A model generated the notes under the pieces. It made no database searches. It worked only from the letters and a program-made list of their open reading frames with translations, and was not told the DNA's origin. This document shows, piece after piece, positions 53,610 to 62,633 of a stretch of 64,000 nucleotides of DNA. Within the stretch, counting starts at the first letter, position 1, and the number at the start of each line of letters is the position of its first letter. The DNA comes from Roseibium aggregatum (GTDB taxonomy: Bacteria > Pseudomonadota > Alphaproteobacteria > Rhizobiales > Stappiaceae), in the NCBI RefSeq assembly GCF_017309185.1, contig NZ_JAEKJZ010000002.1:603647-667646 (forward strand), given 5' to 3'. The position numbers and the translations under genes are program-made.

Positions 53610-54845
53610 TCACCTTAAAATCACTTGACCGTAGACTTCCGGCGAACCACTGCTAGAGCTGGGTCCGAGGCCTTGACCTGAGTACACTGCAGAAGTGAAA
53701 TACTCGATTCTGTATGTTTTTCCAGAAACTACTGGGTACGAACCCATGACGGTCAATGATCCGGAGTTACCATTCGTCGCAAGACCGGAAAAACAAGTAC
53801 CGATTTCAACTCCGTCCGTCACATTGTAAAGCCTAACAGTTGAATAGTTGGTTCGGAAAAACAGAACGGAGATGTCACATACCCGGTCAATCAAAGAAGT
53901 GAATTCGTTTGACACCAAGTCAACAATTCCTTCTGGGTCGTGCGCGATGTGGTTTAATGGATAAGGCGTCCACGCATTTGTTGTATTTGTGCCACCGCTT
54001 TGGCCGGCTGCCAAACGGTACTGAATGACGGCAATACTGGAAACCTTAGACATTAGATTATCTAGGTTCGCCTCAACCTGTGCCAGCGCCGCCGAGTAGG
54101 CCGCGATCGCATCGGCCGCCGCCGTTCCTGCACTGGTGGCCGCTGCCTCGGCATCGTCCTTCGCGGCCTCTGCTCCACTCTTCGCCGCCTCCGCCGCCGC
54201 CTGCGCTTCGCTTGCCCCCGTGGCCGCCGCCGAGACCGCCCCGGCGGCGTTCGAGGCCACGGACGCGTGGTCGCCGGCGTTCGTCGCAGCCGTTTCAGCC
54301 GCACTTTGCGCGACTTGGGCATCGGACACCGCTTCGGAAATCGCCGCACTGTCGATCAGGGCTGGAACGAGCGCGTTGCCCTGCCGCACAAATCCATATC
54401 CGTCCGGGAGGTCTGGCACTTCAAGATCGGGCAATGTTCCTTCCAGACTCGGAGACACGGACAGAGACCGGCTGACCTGTCCGGCGATCGCCTGGACGGA
54501 CAGGGCCGTCCGGTCCATCGACCTTTCGATGATCTCCGGATCGATCTCCCCGCCTTCCAGCGTAAACGGCTGCTCGTAGGTACTGACCAGCGTCACGGTC
54601 AGACGTTCACCGGCCGCCAGATCGGAGGCGGTGAAGAACACCGTGCCCGTCTCATAGGCCCCGCCGGTAAACGACCAGTTTCCCGGCGCTTGCTGATACG
54701 TCCATTCCGTGTCCGTGCCGGAGGTATCGGTATGGATCACCAGCAGGTCTTCTTCATCGACAAACTGAAAATCCAGATCGACGCGATCGGTCACCCCGTC
54801 GCCGGCGATCTGGGCACGGCCACCCGTTAGGGCTGCAATAGTCAT
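53610..54845 (-). CDS. Phage tail fibre-like protein (T7 gp17-type N-terminus)
   Basis: 411 residues from the ATG at 54845, just after a hairpin terminator. The N-terminal ~120 residues (GDGVTDRVDLDFQFVDEEDL, LVIHTD, GYGFVRQGNALVPAL) resemble the adaptor of T7-like tail fibres. Residues about 190-275 are an Ala-rich coiled-coil shaft (repeated AAEAAKSG and DDAEAAATS). The C-terminal ~120 residues form a distinct beta-rich tip. Receptor-binding role inferred. The shaft looks repetitive at the DNA level, so annotation of short frames there is unreliable. Confidence 0.75.
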   Translation of the reverse strand: MTIAALTGGRAQIAGDGVTDRVDLDFQFVDEEDLLVIHTDTSGTDTEWTYQQAPGNWSFTGGAYETGTVFFTASDLAAGERLTVTLVSTYEQPFTLEGGEIDPEIIERSMDRTALSVQAIAGQVSRSLSVSPSLEGTLPDLEVPDLPDGYGFVRQGNALVPALIDSAAISEAVSDAQVAQSAAETAATNAGDHASVASNAAGAVSAAATGASEAQAAAEAAKSGAEAAKDDAEAAATSAGTAAADAIAAYSAALAQVEANLDNLMSKVSSIAVIQYRLAAGQSGGTNTTNAWTPYPLNHIAHDPEGIVDLVSNEFTSLIDRVCDISVLFFRTNYSTVRLYNVTDGVEIGTCFSGLATNGNSGSLTVMGSYPVVSGKTYRIEYFTSAVYSGQGLGPSSSSGSPEVYGQVILR

Positions 54846-54867
54846 GGCTGGTTTCCCCAAAAGAAAA

Positions 54868-54885
54868 GGGACGCAAATGCGTCCC
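54868..54885 (-). terminator. Intrinsic terminator just before the tail fibre start
   Basis: GGGACGC / GCGTCCC with an AAAT loop; on the minus strand followed by TTTTCTTTTGGGG. It lies 23 bases upstream of the tail fibre start codon, so the fibre gene must be expressed by read-through or from a promoter overlapping this hairpin. Confidence 0.7.
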
Positions 54886-55093
54886 GGAAAGCGATCCGTT
54901 TCGGCCATGGTGGCCGTGTTTCATGTCGATATGCCCGTCGAAAGCAAAGAGCAGCCCAGGAAGGGCCACATCTCACGGCCTTCGTTTCACGCACGCCTTG
55001 GAGCCTGAAATCTACAGAACGAGGTATCAGAACGGCCCGATCACTCATCCGCTCGTTCGATGTTCAAAAAACTGGGACGGGAGAACTGACAGA

Positions 55094-56635
55094 TTAGCTG
55101 ACTGCGGCGCCACCGCCGCCGTATATCCCCAGCCTTTCAAGAACCTCGTTGCCACCGGCGTCTTCAGACCGGTCGCCTCCGCCGCGTCCCGCCAACCGGT
55201 TTTCAAGCTCCTTCCGCCTGGCAGGCTCCCTTGCCCCGGCCAGCACGGCGGCTGCGTCCGTACCGGACAAGGCCCGCCCTATGGTAAGAATTTTCCAGGC
55301 TGCCCCATCTTTGCGCAGCTTGACTCCGTCACTCGACAGCGCGAGCGCATCCGGATCGAGCACCTCAAGCGCCGTCAGCCGGTCCATCGCCCCAGAAACC
55401 TCGCCCGGAGCCACACTGTCCAAGCCGGCCCGAAGACCCCGCACATAGGTCTCGGGCAATACACCCTTGGTGCGCAGCAGCGTCCGCGCCAGCTCGTCCC
55501 GATCCGTCCCGCCTCCGTCCAGAGCGCGATAAGCGCGTTCGGCCAGGTCCCGCTCCGCCGCATTATGAGGATCGCCCGGCCCGCTGGAACGAGCCCAGGC
55601 GATCGCCGCGAGATCCCGTTCCCGCTCGTGAACCTGAGTGTTCAAGCTGTCGAGCAGCCGATTTTTCTGGTGCCACTCCAAAAACCCGTTTTCGCGAATG
55701 CCGTCCGGATCGACAGTCAACGGATTCTCAGCGATCGCCGCGGAAAATTGCGCCTCCTCCTGAAGCACCATCGACGCCTTTTTCCTCAGCGCGCTGTCGA
55801 GCAGCCTGTTCCGGGTGTGTGCAGGCAACTCTCTGGCAAACCGCGTGAATTCGGAAAGGGATCCTGTTACCGGATCCGCAGCGCCAGTCTCATTTTCAGC
55901 GTTGTTAAAATCGTGACCAGCGCCCCCGAAGTGTTGGGAGGCATCGGCACCCGCTTCTTCCGCATTTGTCGTCAGCCTGGAAAGGCCCTCGATCCGCTCG
56001 TCGAGTGGACGGCTTTCCACCCAGGCTTCAGCCAGTTTCAACCGGGTCTCCCGCCTCAGCCCCGCTTTCACGTCCAGTGGCAGGGGAGCGGCTTCGACCA
56101 GCGCCTCCAGGTCCTCACTGGCGGCGTCGACCCCTCGAGGGTTCGTACGGATCTCCGTCACGGTCCGGTCTCGAGCCGCCGAAATACCCGTTTCATAGTA
56201 TTTTCGTCCGTCGGCGGCTTCGATCGAAGCGAACCTATACGCATAGCCGTCCCGCCGCGCGGATGCCTCCTGCATGAATTGCCGTCTGGACGCTTCCGGC
56301 AACGCTTGCGCTGCCATCGTCTCGGCAGCGTCCAACTGGCCCATCAGATCCTCGGTCAGACCGGCTCCGCCTGCGCGCGCTTTCTGCCGCGCCTCGGCAA
56401 CCGTCTCCCGAAGCCGGTCTTCGACGCGCTGATGCGCGTATTTGACCTCATAGTCCTCGATTTTCTGCTGCCGTTTCCGCGCCAGTTGCGCCAACCGGCC
56501 GACTTGCCCGGCGGACTGCTGGATCTGCCCACCCAGCCGGACGGTTGCCGCGCCCACTGCCGTATCCGCAACGACTTGCGGAGAGCCGAAACCGGGCAGC
56601 GACTGTGTGCCTTTGAATTTCTGCAGTCTCGCCAT
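55094..56635 (-). CDS. Internal virion / DNA-ejection protein candidate
   Basis: 513 residues, largely helical and charged, AAGGAG before the ATG. The N-terminus VGAATVRLGGQIQQSAGQVG and RLAQLARKRQQKIEDYEVKY are seen in phage proteins annotated as internal virion proteins near T7 gp14/gp15. No catalytic motif is visible. Position between the gp14-like protein and tail fibre fits an ejection protein. Named mainly from context. Confidence 0.55.
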   Translation of the reverse strand: MARLQKFKGTQSLPGFGSPQVVADTAVGAATVRLGGQIQQSAGQVGRLAQLARKRQQKIEDYEVKYAHQRVEDRLRETVAEARQKARAGGAGLTEDLMGQLDAAETMAAQALPEASRRQFMQEASARRDGYAYRFASIEAADGRKYYETGISAARDRTVTEIRTNPRGVDAASEDLEALVEAAPLPLDVKAGLRRETRLKLAEAWVESRPLDERIEGLSRLTTNAEEAGADASQHFGGAGHDFNNAENETGAADPVTGSLSEFTRFARELPAHTRNRLLDSALRKKASMVLQEEAQFSAAIAENPLTVDPDGIRENGFLEWHQKNRLLDSLNTQVHERERDLAAIAWARSSGPGDPHNAAERDLAERAYRALDGGGTDRDELARTLLRTKGVLPETYVRGLRAGLDSVAPGEVSGAMDRLTALEVLDPDALALSSDGVKLRKDGAAWKILTIGRALSGTDAAAVLAGAREPARRKELENRLAGRGGGDRSEDAGGNEVLERLGIYGGGGAAVS

Positions 56636-56649
56636 GAACGGACTCCTTG

Positions 56650-57171
56650 TTAGCGTGCACCCCTGGGCGCTTTAAGCGGGGCACCGCTGTAATAGGCGTT
56701 TCCCAGTGTCGTGAAGGCACCGGTGACACCACCCAGGATCGCCCCGGTCGCCCCGATACTTCCCGCCTGGCGGTAGGAATCGGCACGCTCAAGCGCCGTA
56801 TTTGCCTCGAAGGTCAGATTGTCCCGTTGGCCCTCCGCCCGGTAGCGGATCGCCTCGACAGTCTGCGCCGCCTCGAAGGCGTTGTCGTCCGCCACATCGG
56901 TGAGCGACCCGGTCTCCGACAGCCCCCGCTCCGCTCCGGCGGCCCGGTTGAAGCCTTGGACTCTTTCAAGTTGCTGCAGGGTGCGTCGACGCTCGAAAGA
57001 GGCCTGGGTCTGGTTGACTTCCTTCTGCCGCTCCGCCAGTTCGGCGCGCCGTTCCTCGGCACGTGCATTGGCTTCCGCCTGCTGGCGAATGCCTTCGGCC
57101 TGCACGGCGCCCCCGGCGACCGACCCCGCGACGGAAACGGCGGTCAGGATCGCGGAAATTGGATCGCACAT
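56650..57171 (-). CDS. Internal virion protein, gp14-like
   Basis: 173 residues: N-terminal MCDPISAILTAVSVAGSVAG hydrophobic segment, a long charged helix (about 25-75) and a Gly-rich C-terminus AGSIGATGAILGGVTGAFTT. This composition matches internal virion protein B (T7 gp14) homologues. It lies downstream of the gp12-like gene (stop 57175) and 14 bases before the next gene. Confidence 0.65.
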   Translation of the reverse strand: MCDPISAILTAVSVAGSVAGGAVQAEGIRQQAEANARAEERRAELAERQKEVNQTQASFERRRTLQQLERVQGFNRAAGAERGLSETGSLTDVADDNAFEAAQTVEAIRYRAEGQRDNLTFEANTALERADSYRQAGSIGATGAILGGVTGAFTTLGNAYYSGAPLKAPRGAR

Positions 57172-57174
57172 AAC

Positions 57175-59607
57175 TTAGGGTTCTCCATCGGTTCCGAAAT
57201 TGATTGAAAGGATCGTCGCGGGTTTGCCGCCGCTTGCTTCCAGCGTCAGCTGGCCGCCATCTTCCCAGCGGGTTTCGACGGACGGATCCAGCACGCCCGA
57301 GCGCAACGGCGCTGGTTGGCCGGAAACGTCGCCCGCCTGATAGAAGATCTGCTCGTCCAGATAGGTTTCGTCCGATCCGGCTTTCAGCGTGCCCGTGTCC
57401 AGAACCGCGATCGCGCAACGATCGACACGCAGTTTCCGCCCAAGCGCGGAACCATCCTTCGCATTGACCGGAAAGGGCAGCGTTGTCGCCTTCGCCGTCA
57501 CATCCAGTCCGACAAGGATTTTTTCCGCCATCCGTTTGTTGGGAAGACTGGCTTCCCCGCCCGCGACCGTCGTCCGGTAATCCGTTCCGTCGGCGAAAAG
57601 CACCACCTCCTCACCTTCCAGATGATCGAGCCCGGAAACGGCTGTGACTGCCGGACCTTCGTAACGCGCCGCGCAGTCCAGCAGCCATGCGTCCTCGATT
57701 TCGCCTCCGAGAAAGGGTTGCTGCATGATTTCGATATAGCGTCTGGTCTGCCCGCCGATGGTCCGGTTTACGATCATCCAGACTTCGTCGGACGCGGCTC
57801 CGCTCAGGTCGGCCATGCACTCTACCACACCGCCGAACCCGTGGCGATGCATGCCGAACACCTGCTGCTGGCGCTCATAGGTGAAGCCCACCGCGAGACC
57901 AGCCGTGTCCCAGGCCCAGATAATACTGTCCGGATACTGCTGGTAACAGGCGCCGGAAATTCCGTTTTGGAAGAGATGCGACTGCACCTCGCTCAGCGAC
58001 TGGGACACCCGGCCGTCGGCGCTCAGGTCGTAAGCCATTTCCCGCATGTCGGTCCCGTAAGGCCCGAAATAGAGCAAAACCGAGCCGACCTTGATCGGGG
58101 TAATCCCGTTTGCCCCGAAATTGGTTTCCGGTCGCTGATCGACATTTTCCGGGCCGTAGGGATCCTGCTCCGTTGCCTTGCCGAGCGCCCGAACCGCCCG
58201 CGTTGTGCCAATGATCAAATCGTTGTCGTCGACCAGCCATCGAATGCGGTTGACCTGACCGGAAAGGATCCCCGCGGTCACCGCGTCGGAAGCCTGAAGG
58301 ACATGAGAGACGGCGAAATTGTTGAAGTCCCCCGTTTGGCTCTCCCAGACCTTCTGCGGTTCCGCCGTCGTTCCGGCAAAGGCAAGCCGGCTCTTGTGCC
58401 AACCGACCGTTTCTGGCCAGCCCGTGGTGTCCGACCAGGCCCCAAGCCGCCAGATGCTTTGCGCCTTGGTGTCCTGGAGCGACTGACCGAAGACCTGAAC
58501 CTTGACCTCAGTTGCCGAGGTGACTTCCGTGATCTTGAACCAGCGCCAAAACCCGTCGGACCCGCGGAAACGGATATGCCGTCCGACATCGGATGACTGG
58601 AATCCGTCTCCCCAATTGATCCCGTCCGCACTTGAAGCCGTCAGGGCGAAAGCCGTTTGCGTGGCGCCGGATTGGTGAAAGACAAGCTGACCGATGGCGG
58701 AATTGCTGGATTCCGACCCGCCTCCCTGGGTGAAGCTGAAGCGGTAATGGAAGAACGCCGTTTCATTGTGGAAGGAATACTCACGCCATTCGTTCGAGGC
58801 CCAGGTGTCCTGACCGTCCTGCGTGTCCAGAATGACCCAGGTCGCACCGTCATTCGACCCTTCGATATTCCATTGCCAGGGCATTTCATCGTTCTTGCTG
58901 TTGTCGGTCGGCGCCTGAAGCAGATAGGCGTCGATGACCACCGCGCTGGTAAACGCATATTGCAGCCAACCCGAGGAACCACTCGACAGGACCGCCTTCG
59001 TGTCGGCCCGGCCGAAAGCCCGGTAGGCATTCGCCGATCCGTTGCTTGAACTGACCGTGCCGCTTGGCGCGGTGTTAGACGTCATCTCCGGAACCGGATT
59101 TCCGGTCTCCGCGGGCGTCAGGTTCGTGGGCTCGATATTCACGTCTAGAAACGGACCGTCCTTGAATTCCATCGGTTCGATGGTCCAGGACGTTTCACCC
59201 AGACGTTTCAGGACCTGTGGCGCGACCCCGCCGCCGGCGATGAACAGTGTGTCCGTGGACTGCACGAATTTCAGGTCCGGTAGAACGGACACCGCAAAGG
59301 GCGTTTCAACCTCAACAGTCCCCACCCTGCCTGCGCTGGTGAAGACGCGGAAATAGAAATCCCCGAATTCCAGCATGTAATACTGGCCGTTGCCGAATTC
59401 GAATGGGATCAGCCACCCGCCGGTCAGGCTGTCTTTCAGCTCCGCGACAAACTTGGTACCGCCGCGACGGCGCAACCCTCCCCTTTTCAGAGTGATAAAG
59501 TTTTCGCACTCGGCGAGCGATGACCGGAACAGTTCCAGGTCGGAGCGGTAAATCAGCTCCGGGTCCAGTTCTCCCCGGCTGAAGGTCGCTTGAAGGTGAT
59601 AACTCAT
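57175..59607 (-). CDS. Tail tubular protein B-like (gp12) with discoidin-like insertion
   Basis: 810 residues. MSYHLQATFSRGELDPELIY, FRSSLAECENFITLKRGGLR and RRGGTKFVAELKD form the conserved N-terminus of this podoviral tail (nozzle) family. DVGRHIRFRG, GWPETVGWHKSRLAFAGT and LSADGRVSQSLSEVQSHLF occur in the core. Residues about 200-305 look like an inserted discoidin/F5-8C-type carbohydrate-binding module (WNIEGSNDGATWVILDTQDG, EWREYSF). The insertion could contact glycans on the host surface. Overlaps the gp11-like gene by four bases. Confidence 0.75.
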   Translation of the reverse strand: MSYHLQATFSRGELDPELIYRSDLELFRSSLAECENFITLKRGGLRRRGGTKFVAELKDSLTGGWLIPFEFGNGQYYMLEFGDFYFRVFTSAGRVGTVEVETPFAVSVLPDLKFVQSTDTLFIAGGGVAPQVLKRLGETSWTIEPMEFKDGPFLDVNIEPTNLTPAETGNPVPEMTSNTAPSGTVSSSNGSANAYRAFGRADTKAVLSSGSSGWLQYAFTSAVVIDAYLLQAPTDNSKNDEMPWQWNIEGSNDGATWVILDTQDGQDTWASNEWREYSFHNETAFFHYRFSFTQGGGSESSNSAIGQLVFHQSGATQTAFALTASSADGINWGDGFQSSDVGRHIRFRGSDGFWRWFKITEVTSATEVKVQVFGQSLQDTKAQSIWRLGAWSDTTGWPETVGWHKSRLAFAGTTAEPQKVWESQTGDFNNFAVSHVLQASDAVTAGILSGQVNRIRWLVDDNDLIIGTTRAVRALGKATEQDPYGPENVDQRPETNFGANGITPIKVGSVLLYFGPYGTDMREMAYDLSADGRVSQSLSEVQSHLFQNGISGACYQQYPDSIIWAWDTAGLAVGFTYERQQQVFGMHRHGFGGVVECMADLSGAASDEVWMIVNRTIGGQTRRYIEIMQQPFLGGEIEDAWLLDCAARYEGPAVTAVSGLDHLEGEEVVLFADGTDYRTTVAGGEASLPNKRMAEKILVGLDVTAKATTLPFPVNAKDGSALGRKLRVDRCAIAVLDTGTLKAGSDETYLDEQIFYQAGDVSGQPAPLRSGVLDPSVETRWEDGGQLTLEASGGKPATILSINFGTDGEP

Positions 59608-60191
59608 CGGTCCGTGACAATATCCAGGTCGATCATCGGCAGCGGCCTGCCCTGTTGAGCATCAAAACGCCCAGCCTGCCCCAGGGCTTCTCTCGCGGCG
59701 TCCCGCAAGGCTTCCGCGCGGCTGTTCTTGCCGCTGACCACGTGAGCGCAAGCGGCGGCCAAAAACAGCGAAAACGCGTGCACGAAAAGCGGCGGAAACT
59801 CCGTTTCCCGCGTAACCCTCCGCACATAACGCAGTGGGAACGGTGGCGTGCAATCAGACATGATCCGCTGCCCCACGACCTCGAACGGGACAATCTGCCC
59901 ATCCGGATCACCGTCCACCGTTTGCTGAGGGAGACGCAGGCAGTCGGATGGTTTCTTGAACTGATAGTCCCAGCGAAACGGCGGTTTTTCCGTTTCCGCG
60001 GGAAGATGCGTCAGCGTCAGCGCGAAATCCCAGTCCCGCAGGGCAAGGCAGGCATCCCGCTGGGCCGCGTAGTGGCTTCGGAACCAGCGCGAAGCGACGG
60101 AGGAGAAATCGAAATCCCTGATCGGCGCTTCTTTCAGATGCGCAAGCGCAAGGTTCGCCATCTCGACGGAAGTGTTGACGGTACCCGACAT
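59604..60191 (-). CDS. Tail tubular protein A-like (gp11)
   Basis: 195 residues: VEMANLALAHLKEAPIRDFD, the FRSHYAAQRDACLALRDWDF block and FLAAACAHVVSGKN are the conserved features of T7 gp11-type adaptor proteins that join portal to nozzle. Overlaps the start of the tail tubular B gene by four bases (ATGA). Confidence 0.8.
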   Translation of the reverse strand: MSGTVNTSVEMANLALAHLKEAPIRDFDFSSVASRWFRSHYAAQRDACLALRDWDFALTLTHLPAETEKPPFRWDYQFKKPSDCLRLPQQTVDGDPDGQIVPFEVVGQRIMSDCTPPFPLRYVRRVTRETEFPPLFVHAFSLFLAAACAHVVSGKNSRAEALRDAAREALGQAGRFDAQQGRPLPMIDLDIVTDR

Positions 60192-60214
60192 GACAAAGAT
60201 CTTTCATTGAAGAA

Positions 60215-60553
60215 TTAGAGGGCGGACGGCGGGCTCATTTCCGCTTCATAGGCTTCCAGGGCCGAGACGGCCTTCGCCTTGTTGGCCGCTTCTATGCCAG
60301 TGAAGTCACGCGCCATGGCCTGAAGCGTCTTCCAGTGCTCCCTGCGCCAATCCCCGGGGAGGGGCTTTCCGGCGGACGGAGCGGCTCGGCCCTTTCGTTT
60401 GAGGTTCCAGTCGGCGGAAAGCGCATCGGCGATCTCTTCCCGCTTTTGCTCGGCTCGGGGAGCCAGAGCGCCGTGACGCGCGTCGAAATCCTTTTCGTGG
60501 TTTTCCTCCAGCCGTTGCAAATGCCTCAGCCGACGCATGATGATTTCGTCCAT
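60215..60553 (-). CDS. Hypothetical phage structural-region protein
   Basis: 112 residues, highly charged and helical (MRRLRHLQRLEENHEKDFDA), no recognised family. It lies between the capsid terminator and the gp11-like gene, as small structural or assembly proteins often do in such phages. Start has GGATGG upstream; weak. Confidence 0.5.
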   Translation of the reverse strand: MDEIIMRRLRHLQRLEENHEKDFDARHGALAPRAEQKREEIADALSADWNLKRKGRAAPSAGKPLPGDWRREHWKTLQAMARDFTGIEAANKAKAVSALEAYEAEMSPPSAL

Positions 60554-60577
60554 GGACCCATCCTGGAAAAAAGAAAA

Positions 60578-60593
60578 GGCGGCCGAAGCCGCC
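60578..60593 (-). terminator. Intrinsic terminator after the capsid gene
   Basis: GGCGGC / GCCGCC with a CGAA tetraloop; on the minus strand followed by TTTTCTTTTTT. A strong hairpin directly downstream of the major capsid gene, in keeping with differential expression of capsid versus tail genes. Confidence 0.8.
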
Positions 60594-60652
60594 CGAAACT
60601 GCGTAGAAATCGAAGAAGCCCAGCGGCTGCCGGCAGACGGCAGGCGCGCCGG

Positions 60653-61690
60653 TCAGATATTGACCTTCAGGCAGGCAAGCTTCACGTTCTTGCGGGTGTA
60701 TTTCCGGTCCCAGTTGGCGGCATTGCGCAGCTCGGCCAACGCCGCACCCTGGGATTTGGCGAGAGAAGCCGCAAGGAAATCCATGCCGGCGGGGTGGATC
60801 AGTTCGAAGCGGCGCGTCGTCAGGTAGTCCGCGCCACCGCCATCGCCGATATCCGGGTCACGGGTAATCTCCGTACCCTCGTTGCCGTAGATCGTGGACC
60901 GGCTCGGCACCTCGTCGATATGCATGAAGGCACCGGGCGCGAACAGGAAGCACGAATATTCGTCCGAGTTGGTGCCGGAGGCCACCGGCATCATCTCCGA
61001 ATGAACCACCATCATGCCGGCGTAATAAGGCACCTCGAAGGGCGCTTCGGACGGCTTCTTGAACTCGATCTTTTCGTCGTCCAGAAGCGTGCCGTAGACA
61101 AAACTGTGCATGGCGATCACGCGCAGATCGTCCAGGTTCTCACCCATGGTCAGCCGGGCGCGGTTGATTGCCTGATAGCTGATCCGATTGGCCGCCGTCG
61201 GTGAGGAAACGTCGGAATAGATGGAATAAACCATGTCGCCGCTGTCGTTGGCCACATTGTCGGCAATGACGCCTTCGGCAGTGGCGATGATACGCTCCTC
61301 CTTGCGCCGGCCCCAATAGGCGCTGATGCGTTCCGCCACCCGGTTCATGGCGCTTTCGCCGCGCCCGGTGGCGGCATAGCTCGCCACTGTTTTGGCGCCG
61401 TATTTCTTGGCCAGCCGGTGTTTGTAGGCCTTCATGTCGCTGGCCGTAATCTTCGAGGTGGCGATCTTGTTGTCGCTGTCGTCGATCACCGTCGGCTCCT
61501 CGTCGTCGAGGTCCTCCCAGTAAGGCACCTCGATCTGATTGCCGCCGGCCTTGAAGCGCTTGGCGATGTCCGGAGCGGGGGCGGCGAGAATGCCGGATTT
61601 TTCGAGCATGATCAGTTTCGCCGGCTTGTTCTCGGCCATATAGGGCGTGAACACGCGCGGCACGACGATGTCTGAAATTTGAGACGTCAT
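60653..61690 (-). CDS. Phage major capsid protein
   Basis: 345 residues from the ATG at 61690; the open frame continues upstream without similarity and with the terminator described next. VPRVFTPYMAENKPAKLIML and NQIEVPYWEDLDDEEPTVID at the N-terminus, MHSFVYGTLLDDEKIEFKKP in the middle and MMVVHSEMMPVASGTNSDEY near the C-terminus match the HK97-fold major capsid family of small podoviruses (PF20036-like). No prohead protease or scaffold gene is visible next to it. Confidence 0.82.
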   Translation of the reverse strand: MTSQISDIVVPRVFTPYMAENKPAKLIMLEKSGILAAPAPDIAKRFKAGGNQIEVPYWEDLDDEEPTVIDDSDNKIATSKITASDMKAYKHRLAKKYGAKTVASYAATGRGESAMNRVAERISAYWGRRKEERIIATAEGVIADNVANDSGDMVYSIYSDVSSPTAANRISYQAINRARLTMGENLDDLRVIAMHSFVYGTLLDDEKIEFKKPSEAPFEVPYYAGMMVVHSEMMPVASGTNSDEYSCFLFAPGAFMHIDEVPSRSTIYGNEGTEITRDPDIGDGGGADYLTTRRFELIHPAGMDFLAASLAKSQGAALAELRNAANWDRKYTRKNVKLACLKVNI

Positions 61691-62103
61691 GGGTTTTCCT
61701 TTGATTGCTGATTTTAAAGAGAAATTCCGGAGAGACGGAAACGCCGCCATTGCCGGCTGCGGCTGAAGCCGCGTTTCTGTCAGGAGCGGGTGCCCTGCAG
61801 TCGGCCAGGCAAAAAAAAAGACCTCTCCCGATGAGGAGAAGTCGCGGTGAGACGGCATTTTCGGTTCCGTCAGTGTGGCACGCGCAAAATGCGGTCCAAG
61901 ACCTCGGGTGGAATGCATACGAAATTCTGACAATTCGCTTTTAGAGCCCGTATATCTTCAGATCTCGGGGCGCCGCCGAAACCGTTCGGAGCGTGGCTTT
62001 GCCGTTTCGTATCGGGTAATCGAATGCGTCAAATTCTCTGATTTAACATATGGATAAAGAGAAACCACATAGTCGCGCAAACTACTTCTTCGATGGTCCT
62101 CGT
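61691..62103. other. Intergenic region upstream of the capsid gene
   Basis: 413 bases with no supported gene. It contains a terminator at 61812-61835 on the minus strand and a presumed capsid promoter downstream of it, which I cannot resolve. The 61880-62100 part is AT-richer and has only short frames. Confidence 0.5.
61812..61835 (-). terminator. Intrinsic terminator upstream of the capsid gene
   Basis: GACCTCTCC / GGAGAAGTC (one G-T pair) with a CGATGA loop; on the minus strand followed by a nine-base T run. It separates the capsid transcript from whatever lies upstream. Confidence 0.75.
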
Positions 62104-62466
62104 TCATTCAACAACCTCGCATTTTTCAGTGACAAACGGCGGTAGCAAACATGTGTACATCGGAAAGCAGGACAAGGTGGACAGGTCGTTTCGTCTGCCG
62201 ATTTCCAATGCCCCGACGGACTCGTTCTGGGCGTCCGGGATGTATAGGTACTCCGTAACAAAGGGAGACCAGTCTCCTTCAGTGTTTTGTTCAATATTCA
62301 ATGGCCCCACCTTTTCGGCCAGGGCAGGGCAATTCTCGGCGAAATAGGGGATATCGTACTCCAGCGCATAGGGATGAAACCCGCCGAGCACGAAAAAATA
62401 GAGGAAGTAAAGCGTACAAAAACCGGGAATGATCCGGAACAATATTATACGAACGACCTTCAGCAT
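62104..62466 (-). CDS. Hypothetical single-span membrane protein
   Basis: 120 residues from the ATG at 62466 with GGAGG upstream. One N-terminal membrane segment (IILFRIIPGFCTLYFLYFFVL) precedes an exported-side domain with several cysteines (AENCPAL, STLSCFPMYTC, EKCEVVE) that could form disulfides. No family recognised. Clearly AT-richer than the chromosome, consistent with phage or mobile origin. Confidence 0.5.
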   Translation of the reverse strand: MLKVVRIILFRIIPGFCTLYFLYFFVLGGFHPYALEYDIPYFAENCPALAEKVGPLNIEQNTEGDWSPFVTEYLYIPDAQNESVGALEIGRRNDLSTLSCFPMYTCLLPPFVTEKCEVVE

Positions 62467-62633
62467 GTTTCGCCTCCAAGTTTGCCGGACGACCGTGATT
62501 GACACACCTTGCATACTGTTCACTCTTTGTTCCAAAATCAATCAAAAATTGAAGACAAAAAATTTTCATCTGGGCATGGTAAATGGCTTTGGGTTTAAAC
62601 AAACGAAACGCACCCACATGTCAAACAGGTCTC

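Noticed and set aside
57316..58596. 426-codon plus-strand frame opposite the tail tubular B gene
   Set aside because: Antisense shadow with no motif; the minus-strand gene has clear family blocks.
51131..61690. Gene transfer agent cluster
   Set aside because: The tail genes are T7-type (gp11/gp12/gp14-like) with a fibre and GH24/spanin lysis cassette, not the siphovirus-like gene order of alphaproteobacterial GTAs.
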